Source of the DNA: Flavobacterium sp. CBA20B-1
GTDB lineage: Bacteria; Bacteroidota; Bacteroidia; Flavobacteriales; Flavobacteriaceae
NCBI RefSeq assembly: GCF_028473145.1
Contig: NZ_CP092370.1
Coordinates: forward strand, 2,542,001 to 2,606,000
Direction of reading: 5' to 3'
Length of the DNA stretch: 64,000 nt
Under the pieces are notes generated by a model. That model had not been told where the DNA came from, made no database searches, and saw only the letters and a program-made list of their open reading frames with translations. A program made the position numbers and the translations under genes. Below are positions 35,115-48,137 of this stretch, piece by piece (the first letter of the stretch is position 1; every line of letters begins with the position of its first letter).

Positions 35115-35130
35115 ACTTCCTGCTTTTTTT
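35105..35130 (+). terminator. Terminator after the small membrane protein gene
   Basis: GCAGGAA pairs with TTCCTGC around TAAAC, then seven T; it overlaps the stop codon. Confidence 0.8.
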
Positions 35131-35259
35131 ATGGATTGCTATACAATAAATGCATATTCTTTACGTTTACCTATAAATGGCTGGTTTAATTTTTGTATAT
35201 TTAGTTAAATGATAAAAAATATGGTTTGAAAAGTACGCTTAACTTAAAAATGTTTTATT

Positions 35260-36150
35260 ATGAGTAATTTGAATTTATTTGGAAAAGAGTGGACCAATAT
35301 TGTGTTTGAAAACCGCAATAAATTGTATGGAGCCTATAAATTACGACAAGAAAGTCACAAAACCACATTTATTGCATTGGCAATTGGTTTAACAATTATC
35401 AGTTTAGGTTTCGGAAGTTCGTATTTGTATGCATCCAACAAAAATGAAAGCACTATATTTACTCCTGCTGATGATTCATCTGAAACAGTTACATTAGTAG
35501 AAACTGATTTGGATAAAATCGTAGAACCACCTGTTACAGAAAAACCTGCCGGAACAAAAGATGAACCAACAAAGGCAGTAGAAACCAAAACGGATGTGAT
35601 GGACAATAAAAAATTGACCGATGTTAATATCGTGGAAGATCACAAAGTGAAAAATGATGACTTAACAGCGCAAGATGAATTTGACGATAACACCAATTCA
35701 AGCACTGAAAATGTCGATGCAAATAAAAATGGATCTTTAAATACCGATGGTACCAAACCAGGAGATAAAAACACAAAACCCGGTAAAGATAAAATTGGAG
35801 ATGGATCTACCTCTGGATCTACTGTGCTAAAAGGAAATGAAATTGTAACATTGGTGCAAAAAAAGGCAGTGCCTGTAGAAGGATACCAAAAGTTTTTTGA
35901 TGCATTTGTGCGGAAGTTTTCTAAGAACACTACTGAAACAAGCTTAAAAGAAGTGACTATCAAATTGCGTTTTGTGGTAGAAAAAGATGGCTCGTTTACC
36001 GACATACAGATCGTTGAAGATAAATTAGGAATGGGGCAAGAAGCAATTCGTGTGTTACAAACCATGCCCAAATGGAAACCCGCTGAGCATAATGGAAAAA
36101 CCGTACGTTCAAAATTTACATTACCCATTAAAATTAAAATAAACAACTAA
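35260..36150 (+). CDS. TonB family energy transducer 2
   Basis: This 296-residue paralogue of the preceding TonB has the same opening (LNLFGKEWTNIVFENRNKLYGAYKLRQ) and C-terminus (FVVEKDGSFTDIQIV, MPKWKPAEHNGKTVRS), but its spacer is Thr/Asp/Lys-rich rather than Pro/Glu-rich. It is preceded by a terminator and 130 bases of spacer, so it is probably separately regulated. It arose by tandem duplication. Confidence 0.92.
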   Translation: MSNLNLFGKEWTNIVFENRNKLYGAYKLRQESHKTTFIALAIGLTIISLGFGSSYLYASNKNESTIFTPADDSSETVTLVETDLDKIVEPPVTEKPAGTKDEPTKAVETKTDVMDNKKLTDVNIVEDHKVKNDDLTAQDEFDDNTNSSTENVDANKNGSLNTDGTKPGDKNTKPGKDKIGDGSTSGSTVLKGNEIVTLVQKKAVPVEGYQKFFDAFVRKFSKNTTETSLKEVTIKLRFVVEKDGSFTDIQIVEDKLGMGQEAIRVLQTMPKWKPAEHNGKTVRSKFTLPIKIKINN

Positions 36151-36151
36151 A

Positions 36152-36181
36152 AAAGAATCTCGCACAAAAGCGAGATTCTTC
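36152..36181 (+). terminator. Terminator after the second TonB gene
   Basis: AAGAATCTCGC pairs with GCGAGATTCTT around ACAAAA. Confidence 0.8.
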
Positions 36182-36329
36182 GTTATAAACTACATATAAT
36201 TGCGAAATTTAACAGAGCATAAAACCAGATTTTGGTCGCTTATAATTTTTGTTTGTTAAAAATGCAAAATTTGTCAAGTTTATTAAAAAAAAAATTAGTA
36301 GATTTAGCAATCAATTAATGTGTAAAAAG

Positions 36330-37220
36330 ATGAAGCAAGTAATTTGGTGTATTTTAGGTATAAGTTTGTTTATTTCGTGTAAGCAAGAAACCCAGCAAAA
36401 TAAAACCAAAAGCCAAGAAGCATATAATAAAGGAACAACCGAAATGTATGTGGAATCATCGGTTTTCCCTATAGTTGAAGACATAAATGAAGTTTTTAAA
36501 ACATATTACAACGATACGGATATTCAGTTGAAAATGCTTTCGCAAAACGAAATTCTGAAAGCTGTTTACACTGATTCCATTCGATTGGCGATTGTGCCAA
36601 AAACGTTTAACGAAAAAGAGCTTAACGTTTTTAAAGGCAGGGTAGTGCCCAAGATTACGCCAATAGCAAAAGATGCGGTGTTGTTTATCACACAAAAAAG
36701 CAGCAACGACACCTTGATTAATTACAACGATGTGGTGGCTATTTTCAAAGGAACAAAAGCTTCAGATAAAGTATTTGTTTTTCACGATGCCAATTCCAAT
36801 ATCGTAAACAAAATTATGAGTGATGCCCAAGTGAAAGAGGTCAGTAAAAATGTATATTACGTGAACTCGGTTGAAGAGATTGTGGCTTATATCAATAAAA
36901 ATAAAAATGCAGTAGGCGTTGTTGGAATCAATTGGATGGTGCAACCCGACGCAAAAATCAAAGAAGGAATTAAACAATTGCGTTCGATGTTGGTTTATAA
37001 TGATTCGCTGAAACAATATGTGCAACCGTCGCAGAGCACCATAGCCGATAACAGTTATCCGCTGATTCGCACAATAAGCATTATCGATGTGCAGGGAAAA
37101 GCAGGTTTGGGAACAGGTTTTGCAAGCTTTGCCGCTTCAGACAAAGGACAACGTATCGTTTTAAAATCGGGTCTTATGCCCATATCATTACCAAAACGCG
37201 AAATTAACATAGTAGAATAA
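36330..37220 (+). CDS. PstS-like substrate-binding lipoprotein
   Basis: This 296-residue protein from ATG 36330 (ATG 36318 is possible) has lipobox LFISC (Cys17). The mature domain resembles the periplasmic phosphate-binding fold: VESSVFPIVEDINEVFKTYY, KDAVLFITQKSSNDTLINY, GVVGINWMV and GTGFASFAASDKGQRIVLKSGLMP. No ABC permease is nearby. In flavobacteria this gene follows the TonB cluster; its ligand and partner are unknown. Confidence 0.88.
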   Translation: MKQVIWCILGISLFISCKQETQQNKTKSQEAYNKGTTEMYVESSVFPIVEDINEVFKTYYNDTDIQLKMLSQNEILKAVYTDSIRLAIVPKTFNEKELNVFKGRVVPKITPIAKDAVLFITQKSSNDTLINYNDVVAIFKGTKASDKVFVFHDANSNIVNKIMSDAQVKEVSKNVYYVNSVEEIVAYINKNKNAVGVVGINWMVQPDAKIKEGIKQLRSMLVYNDSLKQYVQPSQSTIADNSYPLIRTISIIDVQGKAGLGTGFASFAASDKGQRIVLKSGLMPISLPKREINIVE

Positions 37221-37246
37221 TCTAGATTTTCAATACATTAGTAATT

Positions 37247-38902
37247 ATGAATAAAAAAATTACCCTAAGTTTAGCTTTATTATCTTTTATTTTTAGTGCA
37301 AATGCCCAAGACGGCAATGAAATTGATACGGCGATAAAATATGGTCGTTACGATGTTGCTAAAAAAGAATTATATCGCCTTATTCGCTCACAACCCAATC
37401 AAGGAAAAAACTTTTATCGATTAGGGGTAATTCATTTAAACGAGAACAATAAAGACTCTGCCAGTTTTTATTTTAAACAAGGATTAAGAGCTGTAAAAAA
37501 TGCCGATGTAAACAATATTGGTATTGCAAAAATTGGTTTACTTGACCAAAAAGATAAAGAAGCAAAATCAAAATTTAATGCAGCAACGCTGAACCTTTCA
37601 CCAAGTGATTTTGAAACCTATTTGGTGATTGCAAACGCATATACTTTTGCGCCAAAACCCGATTTTGATGCCGCATTAGACTATGTGAATTTAGCAATGT
37701 TAGTAAACAAAGATACACCAGAGCCGCACATTGCGCGCGGAGATATTTATTTTGCAGAAAAACAGTTTGTAGATGCCCGCCGAGTATATTACGCTACTTC
37801 TAAAATGTTTCCGAACAGTTTGTTGCCAAAAATGAAGTTAGCCGATGTGTACCGTGCCGGAAATGAATTTGAAGAAGCAATAAAAGTTTATGATACCATT
37901 GTTTCAAAAGATCCAAATTATGCAGATGTTTATAAGCAGTTGGGATTAACTTATGCAGATTATGCTCGTTTTAAAGACGATCGTTCTTTGTTAGACAAAG
38001 GGGTGGAAAACTATTTTAAATACCACGGAATGATTGGAGAAAGTATGGATGTAGACAATGAGTTGGCAGCATATTTAATCAAAAATAAAGATTACAAATC
38101 ATTAGGAGATTTAGTGCGCACCAAATGGTACACACGCGGTGATAACTTCTTCATGTATCGCTACCGTGCCATAGCCGATTTCCAAAACGGAAAGTTCTTA
38201 GACGCAAAAGAGAGCATTGATAAGTATTTCGATGTGCAAGATAAAAAAGAACAAATATTACCAATTGACTATTTATACAAAGGATTGTCTGAATTGGAAG
38301 CATCTAGAAACGAAGACGGAACATTTAATGAAGGGGTTTACAAAAAATCCATTCAAGAAATGACTAAAGCCGTTCAAGATAATCCAAAATTGGGAGTAGC
38401 ATTACACGAATTGGGTGTGGATTTGTTTAAAGATGAGCACTATGAGCAAGCCTATTTTGTGTTTGATTTAGCATCAAAAGATGAAAAATCACCTTATTAT
38501 GTGTACGATATGTATTACAAAGGAAATGCATTATACATGGCAAGCGATAAACCAATGTTTAACGATCAATTGCAAAAAGCAAAAACCAACTTAGACAGTT
38601 CGTTAAAGAAAACGCCAACTTTTGAAGCATATTTAATCAGTGCGCGTGTAAACCGAAACTTAAACACGCCAACGTCTATGGCACAAATGGAAAAAGATTA
38701 TGAAGGATTCATCAATCTTTTAACTCAAAAAGGTAGAGCCAACGACGCTGCTTTTAAAGACGCCTTAATCGAAGCTTACACGATGATTGGTAACTACAAT
38801 CAAAACGTAAACAAAGCAAAAGCAGTGCAATCGTTTCAAAAAGTATTGCAATTAGACTCTAGCAACGAATATGCACGAAAGCAAGTTCAAAATTCTAAAT
38901 AA
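37247..38902 (+). CDS. TPR-repeat secreted protein
   Basis: This 551-residue protein has a signal peptide ending SANAQ, then a series of degenerate tetratricopeptide repeats (AIKYGRYDVAKKELYRLI, FYRLGVIHLNENNKDSA, PHIARGDIYFAEKQFVDA, LHELGVDLFKDEHYEQA). It is periplasmic or outer-membrane-associated and likely a scaffold. It starts 26 bases after the PstS-like gene, so the two are probably co-transcribed. Confidence 0.88.
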   Translation: MNKKITLSLALLSFIFSANAQDGNEIDTAIKYGRYDVAKKELYRLIRSQPNQGKNFYRLGVIHLNENNKDSASFYFKQGLRAVKNADVNNIGIAKIGLLDQKDKEAKSKFNAATLNLSPSDFETYLVIANAYTFAPKPDFDAALDYVNLAMLVNKDTPEPHIARGDIYFAEKQFVDARRVYYATSKMFPNSLLPKMKLADVYRAGNEFEEAIKVYDTIVSKDPNYADVYKQLGLTYADYARFKDDRSLLDKGVENYFKYHGMIGESMDVDNELAAYLIKNKDYKSLGDLVRTKWYTRGDNFFMYRYRAIADFQNGKFLDAKESIDKYFDVQDKKEQILPIDYLYKGLSELEASRNEDGTFNEGVYKKSIQEMTKAVQDNPKLGVALHELGVDLFKDEHYEQAYFVFDLASKDEKSPYYVYDMYYKGNALYMASDKPMFNDQLQKAKTNLDSSLKKTPTFEAYLISARVNRNLNTPTSMAQMEKDYEGFINLLTQKGRANDAAFKDALIEAYTMIGNYNQNVNKAKAVQSFQKVLQLDSSNEYARKQVQNSK

Positions 38903-38908
38903 TCAACA

Positions 38909-38935
38909 AAAAGCAACTGAAAGGTTGCTTTTTTT
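38909..38935 (+). terminator. Terminator after the TPR gene
   Basis: AAAAGCAAC pairs with GGTTGCTTTT, then T-run. Confidence 0.82.
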
Positions 38936-38972
38936 GTATAAGATAAATTTTAACCATAACAACCTTATGTTG

Positions 38973-39015
38973 GGTAGATAAAGTCACGGATTGCAAATAC
39001 GCGACATTGGGGAAA
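38973..39015 (-). repeat. REP-like hairpin, reverse copy h
   Basis: TAGATAAAGTCACGGATT and CGCGACATTGGG match the reverse copy near 8067-8102. The stem is GTCACGGATT against AATACGCGAC with two mismatches. Confidence 0.65.
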
Positions 39016-39072
39016 ACCAAGGAGTAGGTACAACAAAAAATGAAAGTGGTTTTTTATAATATAAAGTAGTTT

Positions 39073-39486
39073 ATGAAGAATGTAAATAAAATAATTACAA
39101 TATTTATATTATTATTTCTAATTATTTCATTAATTTCAAATATTAGCATAAGTATTATTGAACAAAATGTCATAGGAATAATTGCGTTAAGAAATATATT
39201 CATAGTTTTATTAATAATTTTTTTATATTACAATTTAAAAATAACTACCATTTTATTAACATTTTTCTGTTTATTCTTTTGGTACAATTATTTTTTTAAT
39301 AATCAAGGAGAGGCTTATTATTTTAATGTTGTGATATATTATACTAATAACATTTATGAAATAATACGTTGTTTTTATTCAAATAATATTATTCACAAAA
39401 CTATTTTAAATATACCTTTTATTTCTTTTGTTTTTATTAGTTTTTTTATTGCTCCCATTAGGATAAAAAAGCATAGTTTTAGATAA
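39073..39486 (+). CDS. Orphan membrane protein of the satellite locus
   Basis: This 137-residue, extremely AT-rich protein has four predicted transmembrane helices and a basic C-terminus (RIKKHSF). No family is recognised. It is flanked on both sides by the island hairpin repeats, like the orphan lipoprotein genes at 7235 and 8117. It is possibly an immunity protein whose toxin is lost; this is inference. Confidence 0.55.
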   Translation: MKNVNKIITIFILLFLIISLISNISISIIEQNVIGIIALRNIFIVLLIIFLYYNLKITTILLTFFCLFFWYNYFFNNQGEAYYFNVVIYYTNNIYEIIRCFYSNNIIHKTILNIPFISFVFISFFIAPIRIKKHSFR

Positions 39487-39509
39487 TATATCAAAAAGGG
39501 AAATATAAC

Positions 39510-39550
39510 TTGATCGCTCGGATTTAAGGTGCAAACCCGCGACATCGGGC
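39510..39550. repeat. Degenerate hairpin repeat i
   Basis: TGATCGCTCGGATTTAAGG followed by GCAAACCCGCGACATCGGG is a diverged copy of the island repeat with a longer loop. Confidence 0.55.
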
Positions 39551-39594
39551 TTTACTTATTCTCAAGAATCTCAGAATAAATACAAATAGAAACG

Positions 39595-40215
39595 ATGATA
39601 AAAATGGACTTATTAAAGCATCAAAAAAAACGAAGTAAGTTTCTGATGATAATGCCAATTTTAACACTTGTAATTTTTTTATTTCCTAATTTTCTAAGTA
39701 CGGGTATTCAGCTTGATAAAGAAAAGTTGATGATGGTTTTAGTTAGCGACTTTTCTAAAAGTTATAAATCACAATTTAAAAGAAATAAAATTTTCTTTAT
39801 CAGTCCTTTATATTCAAGAGAAAATAAATTTTCTATATTCAATATTGGTTCTATGGATAATAAAGTAATACTTTCTCCTGATGGAACTGGATACTACCCA
39901 AAAGATTATATATCTTACAAAGATAAAATTTTCTTTATTGATGGAGAAATAACTTCTGCTCCCACTACAAGCGTATTTGATGTTTTGAAAAAAAATGATT
40001 TAATAGATTCATCGCTTTATAAAGTAGAAAAAGGATTAATTAAATTTGAAGATTTAAAAGAAGGAGATGGAAAAGAGTTACTCGATGAAAAGAAAAAAAT
40101 AGCAACTTATGTTGTTTGTAAAAAGACAAATAAAGTCGTTTCTACCTGGATAACAAACAAATATAAAGTTGATGAGCGGAAAATGAAAAAAGCATTAAAA
40201 AAAGCTTGTAAGTAA
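39595..40215 (+). CDS. Orphan membrane-anchored protein of the satellite locus
   Basis: This 206-residue protein has one N-terminal membrane anchor (about 17-36), then a soluble Lys-rich domain (LMMVLVSDFSKSYKSQF, PDGTGYYPKDYISYKDK). A second ATG at 39604 is possible. No family is recognised. It is very AT-rich and preceded by an island hairpin repeat. Context suggests it belongs to the toxin/immunity gene pool; unproven. Confidence 0.58.
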   Translation: MIKMDLLKHQKKRSKFLMIMPILTLVIFLFPNFLSTGIQLDKEKLMMVLVSDFSKSYKSQFKRNKIFFISPLYSRENKFSIFNIGSMDNKVILSPDGTGYYPKDYISYKDKIFFIDGEITSAPTTSVFDVLKKNDLIDSSLYKVEKGLIKFEDLKEGDGKELLDEKKKIATYVVCKKTNKVVSTWITNKYKVDERKMKKALKKACK

Positions 40216-40334
40216 GTAAACACTATCATCACGTGCGTTTAAAAATGTTTATTGACATAAAAATGTGTAAAACTCCGGAGGCTTTGAGTAGCGGGGGTAA
40301 AATACATAATAAAGTCATTTTATGATATAGCTAG
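40216..40334. other. Spacer, no feature seen
   Basis: There is no ORF. A short GC-rich patch (CTCCGGAGGC) stands out from the AT-rich surroundings but forms no clear repeat. Confidence 0.4.
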
Positions 40335-40484
40335 GATTCAACTAATAAAACACAACTGAAAGATATCTTTGATGAAACTAAATTTCAAAATGACAAAGAA
40401 CGAAATAGGCTTAATGAGCGAAGTTTATTTGATTTTTTAATATTTACCAATTTTAATGGAACAATAGTAGAGTTAAATTATTAA
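40335..40484 (+). pseudogene. Gene remnant before the rRNA operon
   Basis: An open frame of 49 codons after a stop, without a start codon in good context, encodes KDIFDETKFQNDKERN then LFDFLIFTNFNGTIVELNY. It looks like the 3' end of an AT-rich small gene, similar in composition to the orphan genes nearby. No family identified. Confidence 0.4.
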
Positions 40485-40671
40485 AAAAATATTCGGGAAG
40501 AAGTGATATTTAGAAATTCTAAAGAAAGTTAATCAATTTTAAAAATCACTTTGCACAATCAGTTTTTGTTGTTTTTGAGTAATTTTTAGTTTTATTAAAT
40601 GTTAAAAAATGGAGTTAACATGTTTATGCTAAGTTAACTAAAAATTAACCTTAAAAAAACAATGAAAATAA

Positions 40672-40703
40672 TTTGCGTGTTTCATAAAATCTAAAGTACT
40701 TTG
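40672..40703 (+). promoter_or_regulatory. rRNA operon promoter P1
   Basis: TTTG (40672-40675) and TACTTTG (40697-40703) are 21 bases apart, close to the Bacteroidota -33/-7 pair (the -7 box is one base short). Confidence 0.5.
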
Positions 40704-40770
40704 CAATCGCAATAACGAAATGAAAGTTATCGCCCACAAAAAAACTTTTTCAAAAAAAAGCAAAAATAAA

Positions 40771-40801
40771 TTTGCTGATTAAAAAATAAGTTTTACTTTT
40801 G
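40771..40801 (+). promoter_or_regulatory. rRNA operon promoter P2
   Basis: TTTG (40771-40774), a 19-base spacer and TACTTTTG (40794-40801) match the -33 and -7 consensus perfectly. It is the strongest promoter in the window, as expected for rRNA. Confidence 0.75.
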
Positions 40802-40838
40802 CAACCGCTTTGAGAGAGAAGCGAATGTAAGAAGAACA

Positions 40839-40856
40839 AGTTCATAGACATATTGG
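40839..40856 (+). promoter_or_regulatory. boxA-like antitermination motif before 16S
   Basis: AAGTTCATAGACATATTG is almost identical to the motif before 23S (42872-42889). Such GTTCNTTGACATATTG motifs precede rRNA genes across Bacteroidota and are the likely NusB/S10 site. Confidence 0.6.
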
Positions 40857-40868
40857 ATTAACAGAGAA

Positions 40869-40882
40869 TTAAAGAGTAAAAG
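40869..40882 (+). other. 16S processing stalk, 5' arm
   Basis: TTAAAGAGTAAAAG is exactly complementary to CTTTTACTCTTTAA at 42473-42486, forming the double-stranded stalk cut by RNase III around pre-16S. A CTCTTGG/CCAAGAG hairpin with a GCAA loop follows. Confidence 0.7.
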
Positions 40883-40935
40883 CTCTTGGGCAACCAAGAG
40901 GTTTTAAACGACACATCAACAATAAAAAAAATTAT

Positions 40936-42455
<1,520 letters not shown>

Positions 42456-42523
42456 AGAGATGGTTTAAACATCTTTTACTCTTTAACTGTTGGTTCAAAA
42501 AAAAAGCAGAATAAAAAATACAG

Positions 42524-42597
42524 AGTCTCGTAGCTCAGCTGGTTAGAGTACTACACTGATAATGTAGGGGTCGGCAGTTCGAGTCTGCCCGGGACTA
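42524..42597 (+). tRNA. tRNA-Ile (GAT)
   Basis: This 74-base cloverleaf has acceptor AGTCTCG/CGGGACT, D arm GCTC...GAGT, anticodon loop CTGATAA with anticodon GAT and a T arm with TTCGAGT. CCA is not encoded. It is the usual first spacer tRNA of the operon. Confidence 0.95.
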
Positions 42598-42727
42598 CTT
42601 TTTGCAGTCGAAAGTCAAAAGTTCGAAAGTCAAAAGATCTGTACACTATTTATTCACAAGGAAATTCTAGAAGTTAAGAATCCACAATTCGTAATTCGTA
42701 ATTAACAGATTCGTAATTAGAAAAATT

Positions 42728-42801
42728 GGGGGATTAGCTCAGCTGGCTAGAACGTCCCGCTACAGGCGGGAAGGTGAAGGGTTCGACTCCCTTATTCTCC
42801 A
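42728..42801 (+). tRNA. tRNA-Ala-like spacer tRNA with ACA anticodon
   Basis: This 74-base cloverleaf has acceptor GGGGGAT/ATTCTCC with the G3:U70 pair that specifies alanine, then discriminator A. The T arm is AAGGG-TTCGACT-CCCTT. The anticodon arm is TCCCG-CTACAGG-CGGGA, giving anticodon ACA instead of the expected TGC. The D stem has a C-A mismatch (GCTC/GAAC). Spacer position fits tRNA-Ala. It may be a pseudo-tRNA, a remodelled gene or a sequence error. Confidence 0.7.
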
Positions 42802-42871
42802 CGATTCAACGATTAATCGTTGATTTGTTTAAGCGGTTAACCGATAACACGGTTTAACAATTAAACAAAAA

Positions 42872-42889
42872 AAGTTCATTGACATATTG
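42872..42889 (+). promoter_or_regulatory. boxA-like motif before 23S
   Basis: AAGTTCATTGACATATTG is a second copy of the motif found before 16S. Confidence 0.6.
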
Positions 42890-43023
42890 AGATACATTTA
42901 AAAAGTAGAAAAGATATTAGAAATAATATAAAGCACATTTTTTGGGTCATAAATTTTTTTAAAGTATCAAGTTTAACTTGAAACCTTAAAAAAAGAAACA
43001 TGAAACAAAAAAAATAGAGCACA

Positions 43024-45901
<2,878 letters not shown>

Positions 45902-46100
45902 TGTGCTCTGGAAGTTGCTTTGTAAAGAATAGTATTAAGATTTTAGTATTAAGTATTAAGACTGGAATATCTACAAAAAAAAGTATCGAAAATATGTTAA
46001 CAATATTAGCCCGCCATTGGCGTGGCGTTTAAAGTTCAAAGTTTAATGTTCAAGGTTAAGACCTAAAACAAAAAAAACTTTTAACCTTAAACAAAAATTT

Positions 46101-46209
<109 letters not shown>

Positions 46210-46217
46210 TTTTTAAG

Positions 46218-48009
46218 AGAAGCTGTCCGAAAAGTCGGACAGCTTTTTTTTGTTGTATTTTTTCTCCAAAATAATTATCTTAGAGTTGCACAAAAAACCA
46301 ACAATGGCTAAGGTAGTTTTTAAAAATCAAACAGGCAATAGTCCTGAACTTTTTCCGATTAATATTTTTGATAAAATCCCTAATAATCACCCTGTTCGAT
46401 TAATCGAAGAGGTCGTTAACTCGTTGGATATTAGCAATATAATTAAGTTGTACAAAGGAGGTGGTACCTCTGCATATCATCCAAGAATGATGATTAAAGT
46501 GTTGTTTTACAGCTATTTGTCAAACGTTTATTCTTGCCGGAAAATAGCTAAAGCACTCACCGAAAACATCTATTTCATGTACATTTCGGGCAACTCTACG
46601 CCTGATTTCCGAACCATTAACGACTTTCGAGGGAAAATATTAAAAAATCATATTCAACAACTATTTGCCGAAGTAGTGAAAATGCTGGTTGAAATGGGCT
46701 ATGTAAGTCTTGATATTCAGTACATTGATGGAACAAAAATCGAAGCCAAATCGAATCGTTATACTTTTGTTTGGAGAGGTTCGATTGAAAAATACAAGGA
46801 AAAATTAGAAGTTAAAATCAACACGATTCTTTCAGATATCGAAAGTGCTATTCAGTCTGATAATCAAGAAATTAACAAAGAAGAATTACCTAAAAGCATC
46901 AATTCGGAAGAACTTCGGGAGAAGCTATCGATCTTGAATAAAAAGCTGAAAGAACCCACTAAAAAACAGGCAAAAGAGCTACAAAAACTTCAGGATGAGC
47001 ATCTTCCAAAATTAGAAAAATACGAAAAAGACCTAGAAACTTTAGGCGATAGGAATTCTTACAGCAAAACCGACCCTGACGCTACTTTTATGCGGATGAA
47101 GGAAGATCACATGAAAAACGGACAGCTTAAACCGGCTTATAATACGCAGATTTCAACTGAAAATCAGTTTATTACCCACGTTTCCATCCATCAAAAACCG
47201 GGGGATACCACGACTTTGGAATCGCATCTTGATGGTTTTGAAAATCTCTATGGAAAACAAAGCAAAGATGTGGTTGCCGATGCAGGTTATGGAAGCGAAG
47301 AAAATTACGAAATGCTTGAAAATAAAAGCATTAAAGCCTACGTGAAGTACAATTATTTTCACAAAGAAGCGAAACGGACGATGAAAAATAATCCGTTTTT
47401 GGTTCAGAATTTATTCTACAACAAAGAACAAGATTTTTACGTTTGTCCGATGGGTCAACGAATGGAAAATGTTGGCAAAGGAAAACGAATTTCGAGCAAC
47501 GGACACGAATCGCAAGTGTCTTATTATCAGGCAAAAAACTGTAATAATTGTCCGCTTCGAGAGCAATGCTTCAATGCAAAAGGTAATCGCAGAATAGAAG
47601 TCAATCACCGGTTGAATGAGCTTAAAGAAAAGGCTCGAAATTTATTAACGAGCGAGAAAGGGCTGGAACATCGCAGTAAACGCCCTATAGAAGTAGAGGC
47701 TGTTTTTGGGCAACTCAAGCACAATAATGATTTTAATAGATTTACATTCAAAGGCTTAGAGAAAGTAGAATTAGAATTTCTACTGATGGCTCTTGGACAT
47801 AATTTTAGAAAAATGGTGGCTGTAGCAGTTGCGGGAAGAAAAACGGTATTCAAACGCCGTATTTTTGGTTCTAAACTTGTCATTTTTGTCGAATTTAGAT
47901 GCTATCAGCGGTCTTTATTTCAAAAAAAGCAAGAAATTAACTTTAGTGATGATGTTGAAAAGTTAGTAGTATAACAAAGAGGCTATCCTTTTTGGACAGC
48001 CTCTTTTTT
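46218..48009 (+). mobile_element. IS1182-family insertion sequence, copy 2
   Basis: This 1,792-bp element is nearly identical to copy 1 and in the same orientation. It sits between the 5S gene and the operon terminator. Its left hairpin (46220-46251) would end rRNA transcription early; its own right hairpin follows the transposase. Confidence 0.94.
46304..47974 (+). CDS. IS1182-family DDE transposase, copy 2
   Basis: The 556-residue protein is identical to that of copy 1; the visible base differences are synonymous. It has the intact DDE residues, N-terminal InsH-type domain, charged coiled coil and Cys patch described for copy 1. It is probably active, given the near identity of the copies. 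Confidence 0.95.
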   Translation: MAKVVFKNQTGNSPELFPINIFDKIPNNHPVRLIEEVVNSLDISNIIKLYKGGGTSAYHPRMMIKVLFYSYLSNVYSCRKIAKALTENIYFMYISGNSTPDFRTINDFRGKILKNHIQQLFAEVVKMLVEMGYVSLDIQYIDGTKIEAKSNRYTFVWRGSIEKYKEKLEVKINTILSDIESAIQSDNQEINKEELPKSINSEELREKLSILNKKLKEPTKKQAKELQKLQDEHLPKLEKYEKDLETLGDRNSYSKTDPDATFMRMKEDHMKNGQLKPAYNTQISTENQFITHVSIHQKPGDTTTLESHLDGFENLYGKQSKDVVADAGYGSEENYEMLENKSIKAYVKYNYFHKEAKRTMKNNPFLVQNLFYNKEQDFYVCPMGQRMENVGKGKRISSNGHESQVSYYQAKNCNNCPLREQCFNAKGNRRIEVNHRLNELKEKARNLLTSEKGLEHRSKRPIEVEAVFGQLKHNNDFNRFTFKGLEKVELEFLLMALGHNFRKMVAVAVAGRKTVFKRRIFGSKLVIFVEFRCYQRSLFQKKQEINFSDDVEKLVV

Positions 48010-48015
48010 GTTATA

Positions 48016-48057
48016 GGTGCGGCGCAATTCTCCGCCTCGGCGGATCGGGTCGCCGCC
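48016..48057 (+). repeat. 42-bp nested-hairpin repeat, copy A
   Basis: An inner hairpin TCCGCC-TC-GGCGGA lies within an outer stem GCGGCG/CGCCGC. The end GGTCGCCGCCTTTTTTT resembles the 5S 3' end. Copy B lies at 48138-48179. Confidence 0.7.
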
Positions 48058-48067
48058 TTTTTTTAGT

Positions 48068-48103
48068 AAAGCCTGTCTTTTTCAAGATAGGCTTTCTTTT
48101 TTT
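48068..48103 (+). terminator. rRNA operon terminator
   Basis: AAAGCCTGTCTT pairs with AAGATAGGCTTT, followed by C and seven T. It is probably the original operon terminator, now cut off from 5S by the IS. Confidence 0.8.
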
Positions 48104-48137
48104 GATATTTACTACGTACCGTTCGCTTCGCTCGGGT

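Noticed and set aside
42600..42650. Short direct repeat GTCAAAAGTTCGAAAGTCAAAAG-type in the tRNA spacer
   Set aside because: It is a brief low-complexity duplication without further copies or structure.
45910..46100. GTTCAAAGTTTAATGTTCAAGG-like runs in the 23S-5S spacer as a repeat element
   Set aside because: Simple AT-rich near-repeats are common in these spacers; no defined boundaries or structure were seen.
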